Shown: positions 1-5,229 of the stretch, in pieces
Layout: each line of letters starts with the position of its first letter
How positions within the stretch are numbered: position 1 is the first letter of the stretch
Assembly: GCA_020217165.1 (NCBI GenBank)
Contig: JAIWOE010000003.1
Coordinates: 1-10,000, forward strand
Source: Desulfovibrio sp.
Lineage (GTDB): Bacteria; Desulfobacterota; Desulfovibrionia; Desulfovibrionales; Desulfovibrionaceae
DNA: 10,000 nt
Reading direction: 5' to 3'
Translations under genes and position numbers: made by a program
The notes under the pieces: model-generated
Seen by the model: the letters and a program-made list of their open reading frames with translations, nothing else
What the model was told of the DNA's origin: nothing
Databases searched by the model: none

Positions 1-549
1 AAACGGAAACGCCGCGCGGGGATACGTCAACAGGCGGGCCAGGTCTGGGGGCATGGTCTCCAGCCCCTGAATGGCCAGCTGCGGCCGGCGCAGGCCATCT
101 GGCCAGGCGGTGGCGTCGCCATTGTCGCGGCCCAGGAACAGGGCGCCGATCATGGTTTCCGCATCCCTGGCCGCCTGGACCAGCAGGGCGTCGTCTTCGG
201 GGCGGTCCCGGGCCTGGCTCTCGGTAAACAGCACGTCAAAGGCCACGGAACGGGCGCCCTGGCCGTGCAGCCAGGTCACGATGGCGGCATAGAACTCCCG
301 TGGCCAGGGCCAGGCCACGCCATACACGGTCTCAGCCCAGGCCAGGCTGGCCTGATCCAGGAGCACCAGGCGGATCTGGTCCGTGGCCGGCCCCGGAGCG
401 GCCAACACGCGCACGCGCCAATCCCAGGTCAGCTCTTCCCAGGCGTTGTAGAACCACTGCTGCTGCAGCAGGGCCACCAGCGCCACCCCGCCCAGGGCGG
501 CCAGCACGCTGCGCCGCCACCGCGAGGCCAGGAACCGGACGCTGTTCAT
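1..549 (-). CDS. CHASE2-domain membrane sensor protein, N-terminal part (C-terminus beyond window)
   Basis: The first 183 residues are present, open to the window edge with no stop. Residues 13-28 form one hydrophobic membrane segment following an Arg-rich N-terminus. After it come the hallmarks of a CHASE2 extracytoplasmic sensor domain: WDWRVR (42-47), IRLVLLDQASL (59-69), WPWPRE (80-85), GARSVAFDVLF (98-108) and an acidic RPEDDALL stretch (116-123). CHASE2 proteins usually carry further membrane helices and then an adenylate/guanylate cyclase, histidine kinase or other output domain; that part lies outside the window, so the output is unknown. The ATG at 549 lies 7 bases past the M48 peptidase stop and has no clear Shine-Dalgarno, suggesting translation by coupling within the SH3-M48-CHASE2 operon. 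The family call is confident; the output type is not. Confidence 0.85.
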   Translation of the reverse strand, partial: MNSVRFLASRWRRSVLAALGGVALVALLQQQWFYNAWEELTWDWRVRVLAAPGPATDQIRLVLLDQASLAWAETVYGVAWPWPREFYAAIVTWLHGQGARSVAFDVLFTESQARDRPEDDALLVQAARDAETMIGALFLGRDNGDATAWPDGLRRPQLAIQGLETMPPDLARLLTYPRAAFPF

Positions 550-556
550 GCGCGGA

Positions 557-1543
557 TCACGGCGTCGCGCTGCCGCCGGGCGTTGTGCCGAGCACCCCGG
601 CCAGGGCAGCCTGGAAGCGCTGCTGCCGGGCCGGCAGGGACTGCACCGGCTGATAGTCAAAGGCGATTTTCTGTTTGATGAGCTTGTAGCGTTCCGCCGG
701 TGAGGGGTGGGTGCGCGAAAAATCCGTGCGGGCCGGATCCAGCCGGTCCTCCATGGCCAGGAGCATGTCCACCATGCCCGAGGGCGGATACCCCACGCGG
801 CGCAGGATCTCCATGGCCGCCAGATCCGCCTCGGCCTCGGCCTGGCGGGAATAGCCCGCCACCACCAGGGTGTTGAACACGTCGGTGATGGAGCCCTCGA
901 AATTGCTGACCAGCCGGGCCAGCTCCTCACCGGCCTGTTGCTTGAGCCCCTGCATGGCCAGGCCGGTAAGGGCGTTCTGGATGCGGGCCTGCTTGATGGC
1001 CTGCAGGCCATGGCGTTTTTCGATGTGCCCGATCTCATGGGCCAACACCGCGGCCAGGGCTTCCTCATGAGGGCAGCAGCGGATGAGGCCCTTGGTGATG
1101 AAGATGAAGCCCCCCGGCGCGGCCAGGGCGTTGATGTCATCGGAATCCAGAATCAGAAACCGGTAGCCGGCAAAGGTTTCGGGCATGGCAGAGGCCGCCG
1201 CCAGGGATCTGCCCAGCAGGTTGATGTACTCATTGGCGGCATGGTCGGGATAGGGCCGGTAGTTTCCCAGGATGAGGGCGCCCACGGAGCGCCCCAGCCA
1301 GTATTCCTGCTCCGGAGAGAGGGTTTTGTAGTTGGCCATCACCTCCCGGGTGGCGTTGAGCCCGGGCAGGGCCGGGGCACCTGGGATGGAGCCCGGGGCA
1401 GAGAGGCCCATGTCCCCGGCAAGACCCTGCTCTTTTTGGATTTGATGCAGCATCTGATCCATGCTGGGCAGCTGGGCCAGGGCCGTGACGGCCGTCATGG
1501 CCACCGCGCACACCACCAGCGCACATGTTTTCCATCGGCGCAT
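557..1543 (-). CDS. Secreted M48-family zinc metalloprotease (BepA/LoiP-like core)
   Basis: This 328-residue protein has an N-terminal signal peptide (residues 1-23, ending ALA before Gln24), so it should act in the periplasm or at the envelope. The zinc site is intact: HEIGH at 169-173 supplies two histidines and the catalytic Glu, and the ExxAD motif (E236-AEA-D240) supplies the third ligand. Preceding NALAAPGGFIFITKGLI (138-154) and following RTHPSPAERYKLI (277-289) are also typical of M48 peptidases. No TPR repeats follow the catalytic domain, unlike full-length BepA; only a short tail (about 295-328) remains. Family members degrade or mature misfolded outer-membrane and periplasmic proteins; the substrate here is unknown. 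The start overlaps the upstream SH3 gene stop by one base (TGATG), with a strong GGGAGG ribosome site 8 bases ahead, and the CHASE2 gene begins 7 bases after its stop. Confidence 0.92.
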   Translation of the reverse strand: MRRWKTCALVVCAVAMTAVTALAQLPSMDQMLHQIQKEQGLAGDMGLSAPGSIPGAPALPGLNATREVMANYKTLSPEQEYWLGRSVGALILGNYRPYPDHAANEYINLLGRSLAAASAMPETFAGYRFLILDSDDINALAAPGGFIFITKGLIRCCPHEEALAAVLAHEIGHIEKRHGLQAIKQARIQNALTGLAMQGLKQQAGEELARLVSNFEGSITDVFNTLVVAGYSRQAEAEADLAAMEILRRVGYPPSGMVDMLLAMEDRLDPARTDFSRTHPSPAERYKLIKQKIAFDYQPVQSLPARQQRFQAALAGVLGTTPGGSATP

Positions 1544-2028
1544 CAGCCGTCCCTCCCGGGCAGGGAAAGGCCGCCCTCGGTCACAAAGGCCTGCAACTGC
1601 TGGGGTGCCACGGCAATGGCCTCCATGCGATCCAGCCAGGAATAATCAAGATTGCCGCGCTGTTCGCGGAACTTGTCTTCCACACTTTTGGAAAATCCCT
1701 TGCCGGCCAGGGCCAGCTCGCCCGTGCTGGCGCCGCTGGCCTGTTGCTGAACCCGCGCCAGCAGGGCGCTTTCGGGCACGGCGATGGCCGTGTGGTGCAT
1801 CCACCCTTCGCCGGTGGCACAAGTGACACGACGCCAATCGCCCTGCGATTCCAGCACCGTCAGGGCCTGACCGTAGGGCGCTTCGGCCAGCACCGGGCTC
1901 AGAAAACTAGGCCGTTCGCGCAGTTGGCCCACCTTCACCTGCACGGCCATCTCCGCAGCGGCCCAAGCCACTACAGCCGTGGCGAGCATGGCAGCCAGTA
2001 ACATCAGGGCACCATTGAGACGTTTCAT
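1543..2028 (-). CDS. Secreted bacterial SH3-like domain protein
   Basis: A 161-residue protein starting MKRLNGALM. An 11-residue longer start at 2061 is possible but the ATG at 2028 is preferred because AAGGAG sits 7 bases upstream and the signal peptide then begins normally. Residues 1-24 are a signal peptide (MKR then a hydrophobic core ending AWA). Residues 28-83 resemble a bacterial SH3 (SH3b) domain: a V-x-LRERPS-type start (31-41), then LTVLESQGDWRRV (57-69) and GEGWMHHTAI (73-82). Residues 108-152 form a second, charged, probably helical region that I cannot assign. SH3b domains commonly bind peptidoglycan or peptides in the envelope. This is the first gene of the operon with the M48 protease and CHASE2 protein, so an accessory or substrate-recognition role for the protease is a reasonable inference, not shown. 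Confidence 0.8.
   Translation of the reverse strand: MKRLNGALMLLAAMLATAVVAWAAAEMAVQVKVGQLRERPSFLSPVLAEAPYGQALTVLESQGDWRRVTCATGEGWMHHTAIAVPESALLARVQQQASGASTGELALAGKGFSKSVEDKFREQRGNLDYSWLDRMEAIAVAPQQLQAFVTEGGLSLPGRDG
1552..1557 (-). promoter_or_regulatory. Shine-Dalgarno of the M48 peptidase gene
   Basis: GGGAGG on the minus strand, 8 bases before the ATG at 1543. It lies inside the 3' end of the SH3 gene and supports both the chosen start and coupled translation across the TGATG overlap. Confidence 0.7.
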
Positions 2029-2035
2029 CGCGCAG

Positions 2036-2041
2036 CTCCTT
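2036..2041 (-). promoter_or_regulatory. Shine-Dalgarno that decides the SH3 gene start
   Basis: AAGGAG on the minus strand, 7 bases from the ATG at 2028. The alternative upstream ATG at 2061 has no comparable site and would leave this motif inside coding sequence. Confidence 0.75.
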
Positions 2042-2052
2042 GCATGCATCTG

Positions 2053-2079
2053 CCTATACACCAGCCGGCGCCCTGTGAA
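2053..2079 (-). promoter_or_regulatory. Possible sigma-70-like promoter for the SH3-M48-CHASE2 operon
   Basis: On the minus strand TTCACA (2079-2074) is followed after 15 bases by TATAGG (2058-2053). The -35 box matches the consensus at five of six positions and the -10 box at four of six, but the spacer is 2 bases shorter than ideal. The position, about 25 bases before the SH3 gene start, is sensible. Short motifs of this quality arise by chance, so this is only a candidate. Confidence 0.3.
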
Positions 2080-2295
2080 CAGTGCCCGCGGACATCATGA
2101 ACGATTGGCAATGAACCCCGCAGACTCTTTGGGTTTCGCTTTACCGCGGAGTGTGGCATACTGGCGCAAACACGAGGCGGAATCGTGTACCCTGTGCGCC
2201 CTGCGCTCTTGTGTGCCCTGCCGACCCTCCCGGGCTTGCGCCTCGGCGGCCCGGCCCCTCAACTCCCTGCGAGCCAGAGACAACGGACGGCTGAC

Positions 2296-3948
2296 ATGAC
2301 CCCTTCCTCCTTTTCGCGCATAACGCTGACGGCGCTGCTGGGCCTGTTGGGCCTGTTAGCCTGCCTGGCCGGCGGCTGCAGCGACACCGCCACCCCCCTG
2401 GAATCCATCTCCATCCTTGCCTGCCCAGAAGTCCAGCGCGTCGAGCCCGCCATCCTCCAGGCCGCCCGGGCCCGCAAGCTGGATGTGCAACTGCGGTACA
2501 AGCCCCCCGTGGACATCATGCAGGACCTGCAGACCTCCACGTTCCCTTGCGATGCCGTGCTCACGGGCAACTTGCCCTGGCTGACCCTGGGGGATCCCGC
2601 CCACCATGTGCGGGAGGAAGCCTCCATCATGCACTCTCCCGTGGCCCTGGGGGTGCGCCGCGATCTGGCGGCGTCCCTGGGCTGGCAGGACCGCGAGGTG
2701 CCCATGGCCGAAATCTGGGCCGCCGTGCGCGATGGCAGGCTCACCATGGCCATGGCCTCGGCCACGCAATCCAGCTCCGGCGCGGCGGCATACATGGGCA
2801 TGCTGTTTGCCCTGGCCGGCAAACCGGAAATGCTGGAGCCGCGGCACCTGCAGGATGCCGCCCTGCAGGATCGCCTGCGTCGACTGCTGCACGGCGTCTG
2901 CCGCACCGCTGGCGGCTCCCAGCTGTTGACCGACGTGTTCTTTGGCAGCCCGACCCCCCTTGCGGCCATCCTCAACGAGGAAAGCCAACTCCTGGCCATC
3001 AACCAGGCCCTCACGACCCGGGGAGAGGAGCCGCTGCACCTCGTCTACCCGGCGGACGGCCTGGCCGTGGCGGATTTCACCCTGGGTTTCGTGGAACGGC
3101 CGGACAACAAGCACAAGCTGGAACGATTCATCGAACTGCGCAACCACCTGCTGGAGCCGGATGCCCAGCAGGCCTTCGCCGCCCTGGGCTTCCGCACGGC
3201 CCTCCAGGGCATGAACCCGAAATTGGCGGACGCCAGCCTGTTCCGCCCGGAGTGGGGCGTGGATCTCGCCCGTCCCCTCACCCTGATCCGCTGGCCCGCG
3301 CCCGAGAGCCTGCGGGAGGCCCTGGACCTGTATCAGACAAGCCTGCGCCGGCCCTCGGCCACCGTGTACCTGCTGGACGCCCGGCCCCAATCCCTGCGGC
3401 AACGCCAGGAGGCCCTGGCCGCCCTGCTGGAGCCCTCCCGCGTCGCCCGGGCCATGCTGCAGCCCACCCCCCAGGACGTGGTCATGGTCCTGCCCTTCGG
3501 CCAGGCCCCGGACGACGCCAGGCAGCCTGAATCCCCTTGGGTTGTGCATGGGAACGCCCCGGAAGCATTGGAGGCCCTGCAACGACGCATCGACGCCCTG
3601 CCGGCCGACGCCTCTCCAGCCCAGGTCCAGGGCCAGGCCCCGGCCCTGGACCTTGACCAGGCCCTGGCGCAGGCACGGGACTGGCTGCAAACGTCCTCCG
3701 GCCAGGGGCTTGCGTCCATAATTCTGCTGGCCGATGCGGACCTGGTTCCAGGGGACATCTCCCCCGCCATCTCTCCCGCCATCTCCCCGGGCACCTCCCT
3801 GCCCCCGGTGTCTGTGGTGCTCACCGGAACGCGGGAAGCCAGCGCCGACGCCTTCGAGCCCCTGGCCACCGCCACCGGCGGCCGCGTCTTCGACGGCCGC
3901 ATCCTGGGCCCGGCCGCGGCCCTGCGCCTGGCCAAAGGAGGCAACTGA
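2296..3948 (+). CDS. Lipoprotein: periplasmic solute-binding-like domain fused to a degenerate vWA-like domain
   Basis: A 550-residue protein. The start at 2296 is preferred over in-frame codons back to 2185 because it puts a signal sequence at the N-terminus: hydrophobic residues 9-27 and a lipobox LAGGC with Cys28. The ribosome site is weak (GGACGG, 5 bases upstream). Residues about 36-320 look like an extracellular solute-binding fold: ISILACPEV (38-46), CDAVLTGNLPWL (85-96), SPVALGVRRDLA (114-125), SATQSSSGAAAYMGML (155-170), LVYPADGLAVADFTLGF (249-265) and a QQAFAALGFR end (291-300). Residues about 354-546 follow a von Willebrand A pattern: TVYLLDARPQS (356-366), DVVMVLPFG (394-402), LDQALAQARDWL (453-464), IILLADAD (475-482) and VSVVLTG (505-511). 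The DxSxS metal site reads DARPQ (361-365), so both serines are missing. Solute-binding plus vWA fusions are known, but their function is poorly defined. The gene is monocistronic between divergent and convergent neighbours. Confidence 0.75.
   Translation: MTPSSFSRITLTALLGLLGLLACLAGGCSDTATPLESISILACPEVQRVEPAILQAARARKLDVQLRYKPPVDIMQDLQTSTFPCDAVLTGNLPWLTLGDPAHHVREEASIMHSPVALGVRRDLAASLGWQDREVPMAEIWAAVRDGRLTMAMASATQSSSGAAAYMGMLFALAGKPEMLEPRHLQDAALQDRLRRLLHGVCRTAGGSQLLTDVFFGSPTPLAAILNEESQLLAINQALTTRGEEPLHLVYPADGLAVADFTLGFVERPDNKHKLERFIELRNHLLEPDAQQAFAALGFRTALQGMNPKLADASLFRPEWGVDLARPLTLIRWPAPESLREALDLYQTSLRRPSATVYLLDARPQSLRQRQEALAALLEPSRVARAMLQPTPQDVVMVLPFGQAPDDARQPESPWVVHGNAPEALEALQRRIDALPADASPAQVQGQAPALDLDQALAQARDWLQTSSGQGLASIILLADADLVPGDISPAISPAISPGTSLPPVSVVLTGTREASADAFEPLATATGGRVFDGRILGPAAALRLAKGGN
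3756..3791 (+). repeat. Three 12-bp tandem repeats inside the lipoprotein gene
   Basis: Three consecutive units read catctcccccgc, catctctcccgc and catctccccggg (two near-identical, one diverging at its end). They encode the repeated I-S-P-A tetrapeptide around residues 488-499. They fall in the loop after the IILLADAD strand of the vWA-like domain. Twelve-base units keep the frame, so copy-number change would lengthen or shorten a surface loop without breaking the gene. Confidence 0.85.
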
Positions 3949-3977
3949 CCGCCCGGCAGGGAACAGGCATCGGGCGG
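3949..3977. terminator. Inverted repeat between convergent genes, possible bidirectional terminator
   Basis: CCGCCCG (3949-3955) pairs with CGGGCGG (3971-3977) over a 15-base loop. The repeat fills the gap between the lipoprotein stop (ends 3948) and the DUF445 stop (begins 3978) exactly. No T-run follows in either direction, so it is not a classical intrinsic terminator; it may pause transcription or protect 3' ends. Confidence 0.4.
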
Positions 3978-4586
3978 CTACTGCGTCGCCAGTAGCAGGC
4001 CGGCCTGGGCCAGACCCACCAGCACCCCCAGCACGCCGCCGCTGACTTCGATGAACTTGAATTCCTTCTTCATGAGCGTCACCAGCACCCCTTCCAGCTG
4101 CTCCATGGAAAAGGCCTCGATCTTGGCCCGCACCGTCTCCTTCACGCTCAGGCTCTCTTCCAGTTCCTGGGCCAGGGCATTGATGAGCCGGGGCGTGAGC
4201 CGCTCGAACTGCTCGGCCAGCAGCTCTTTGATCTTGGGCGCCAGATTCTCGTTGAGGAACATGGCCAGCATGGGGATGCGCGTGGGCAACACGTCCTTAA
4301 TCAGGGAGTCCAGGTATTCGTCCATGAGGGCGTGCAACCGGGCCTGGAAGGCTGGCTCCTGCAGGTAGGCCTGCACATCCTTGTGGGAAAACAGCTGCGT
4401 CTCCACCAGGTGCGCCAGGCGCTCGGCCAGGGCCTGATGCCGCTTGGGAAACACGCCCTGGATGGTGAACCCCAGCACGCGCACGGGCTGGCGCGGCCGG
4501 AACAGCATCTTCACCGCAAGCCAATTGGTGCCCCAGCCGATGGCCCCGCACAACAGCGGGGAAGCATATATCGCGAGATCGTTCAT
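3978..4586 (-). CDS. DUF445 family membrane protein (short form)
   Basis: A 202-residue protein starting MNDLAIYASP. Longer in-frame starts exist as far as 4811, but they would overlap the divergent gene at 4653 and bury the N-terminal membrane helix. Residues about 5-24 are hydrophobic and run into the DUF445 signature GWGTNWLAVKMLFRP (17-31), followed by IQGVFPKRHQALAERLAHLVETQLFS (42-67), where VFPKR corresponds to the family's VIPKR. Residues 70-180 are amphipathic helices rich in Glu, Leu and Lys. Residues 183-200 form a C-terminal membrane segment. The family is associated with bacterial envelopes, but its biochemical role is not established. This is a compact member; many relatives are roughly 200-400 residues. 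It stands alone: convergent with the lipoprotein and divergent from the 90-residue gene. The ribosome site is poor (GAAG, about 5 bases before ATG). Confidence 0.85.
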   Translation of the reverse strand: MNDLAIYASPLLCGAIGWGTNWLAVKMLFRPRQPVRVLGFTIQGVFPKRHQALAERLAHLVETQLFSHKDVQAYLQEPAFQARLHALMDEYLDSLIKDVLPTRIPMLAMFLNENLAPKIKELLAEQFERLTPRLINALAQELEESLSVKETVRAKIEAFSMEQLEGVLVTLMKKEFKFIEVSGGVLGVLVGLAQAGLLLATQ

Positions 4587-4600
4587 GCCACTTCTGGACC

Positions 4601-4612
4601 TTTGCCGGCAAA
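4601..4612. promoter_or_regulatory. Perfect 12-bp palindrome in the 66-bp divergent promoter region
   Basis: TTTGCCGGCAAA is a perfect dyad lying between the DUF445 start (4586) and the 90-residue gene start (4653). It sits 14 bases upstream of the first and 40 upstream of the second. The form suits a dimeric regulator, but no regulator is identified and it may be chance. Confidence 0.35.
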
Positions 4613-4640
4613 GACCGTACAGTTTGGACGCTTCGGAACC

Positions 4641-4646
4641 AAGGAG
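4641..4646 (+). promoter_or_regulatory. Shine-Dalgarno of the 90-residue gene
   Basis: AAGGAG, 6 bases before the ATG at 4653. It is a near-perfect site and fixes this start against in-frame upstream codons reaching into the opposite-strand DUF445 gene. Confidence 0.8.
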
Positions 4647-4652
4647 CGTCAC

Positions 4653-4925
4653 ATGAAATACATTCTCTTCGAGGACTTCCAGGGCCGCCCCCTGCCCATC
4701 ATTTTTCCGGACCGCATCGACCACCTGGAGATGCGCGAGCAGATGCCCTATGCCACGGTGCTTTCGGCCGGCTATGTGGATGTGGAGGGCGAGGCCCTGT
4801 TCCGCTGCCACGGCAAGGCCGTGGAGCTGGGCGTCAGCGCGCGCGCCGGGGATGCGGCCATCCTGCTGCGGTCCTTCACCGCGGAAAACGGCACCTCCTC
4901 CGGCGACGGAGGCGACTGCCGATGA
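4653..4925 (+). CDS. Conserved-looking small protein of unknown function (90 residues)
   Basis: I do not recognise this family. The protein starts MKYILFEDFQGRPLPIIFPD. It has no signal peptide or membrane segment and is probably cytoplasmic. Visible features are a beta-rich N-terminus (YILFEDF, 3-9), a possible ligand- or metal-contact pattern of His24, His54 and Cys52 (FRCHG), a VLSAGYVDVEGEALF stretch (36-50) and a disordered Ser/Gly/Asp tail (78-90). It is supported as real by a strong ribosome site and by an ATGA overlap with the following DUF493 gene, meaning coupled translation of the pair. It may be the first gene of the plus-strand train leading into cbiA, but no link to cobalamin is shown. 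Confidence 0.75.
   Translation: MKYILFEDFQGRPLPIIFPDRIDHLEMREQMPYATVLSAGYVDVEGEALFRCHGKAVELGVSARAGDAAILLRSFTAENGTSSGDGGDCR
4897..4912 (+). promoter_or_regulatory. Ribosome site of the DUF493 gene inside a small hairpin
   Basis: GGAGG (4908-4912), 9 bases before the ATG at 4922, can pair with CCTCC at 4897-4901 across a six-base GGCGAC loop. A second CCTCC register exists at 4894-4898. Hiding the ribosome site in a stem within the upstream coding sequence is a common way to make translation depend on ribosomes finishing the upstream gene. Confidence 0.45.
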
Positions 4926-5188
4926 TTGACGACGCCGCCCTGGCCGGCCTCAAGGCGCAACTGGACGCCGCGCATCGCTGGCCCTGCATGTTTATGTTCA
5001 AATTCATCGTCCCGCAAGAGCAGGCCCCCAGGCTGCTGGCCCTGCTGGCGCCCGAGCGGCACAGCGCCCGCGCCTCCCGCGGGGGCAAATATCTGGCCCT
5101 GACCATGGAACTGGAGATGCGGTGCAGCGAGGAAGTCTGCATGCTGTACCAGAAGGCCTCCCAGGTGGAAGGGGTCATCGCCCTGTAG
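4922..5188 (+). CDS. DUF493 (YbeD-like) family protein
   Basis: An 88-residue protein whose start overlaps the upstream stop (ATGA). The pattern matches DUF493: WPCMFMFKFIVPQ (20-32) in the position of the family's YPC-F-FK-v segment, SRGGKYLALTMELEM (52-66) in place of SxGKYlSvTv, then SEEVCMLYQKASQVEGVIAL (69-88), matching the helix and closing VxMVL strand. The family folds like ACT-type regulatory domains; E. coli YbeD lies next to lipB, but the molecular role remains unclear. Here it is coupled to an unrecognised small protein and lies 41 bases upstream of cbiA. A regulatory small-ligand role is possible but unproven. Confidence 0.82.
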   Translation: MIDDAALAGLKAQLDAAHRWPCMFMFKFIVPQEQAPRLLALLAPERHSARASRGGKYLALTMELEMRCSEEVCMLYQKASQVEGVIAL

Positions 5189-5229
5189 CTCGTGGCAGGG
5201 CGTTGCAGAACGGCCCGCCGCATGGATCC

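Larger units (their letters stand above)
2029..2295. other. Divergent intergenic region between the SH3 operon and the lipoprotein gene
   Basis: 267 bases with no convincing gene. Besides the minus-strand promoter candidate, it holds a CATACT element at 2158-2163 that could serve as a weak plus-strand -10 box but lacks a good -35 partner. A minus-strand stem is possible between 2144-2152 and 2115-2123: nine pairs including two G-U, with a 20-base loop. An open frame in phase with the lipoprotein extends back to 2185, but it looks like GC-rich read-through rather than protein. The region must carry promoters in both directions since the genes diverge. Confidence 0.6.

Noticed and set aside
707..1645. 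Long plus-strand open frame (312 residues) opposite the M48 and SH3 genes
   Set aside because: It mirrors a gene with clear catalytic motifs and has a Gly/His/Gln/Arg-rich composition typical of antisense frames in GC-rich DNA, with no domain.
2155..2171. Sigma-54-like -24/-12 pattern (TGGCAT then CGCAA)
   Set aside because: The spacing between the GG and GC elements is one base off and the -12 element lacks TTGC.
2185..2295. N-terminal extension of the lipoprotein (37 extra residues)
   Set aside because: It would push the signal sequence and lipobox inward; the ATG at 2296 gives a normal lipoprotein N-terminus.
2356..3690. Long minus-strand open frame (444 residues) opposite the lipoprotein gene
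   Set aside because: It is low-complexity Gly/Gln/His/Arg-rich sequence and lies wholly against a frame with signal peptide and domain patterns.
4587..4811. N-terminal extension of the DUF445 protein (75 extra residues)
   Set aside because: It overlaps the well-supported 90-residue gene on the other strand and precedes the family's usual N-terminal membrane helix.
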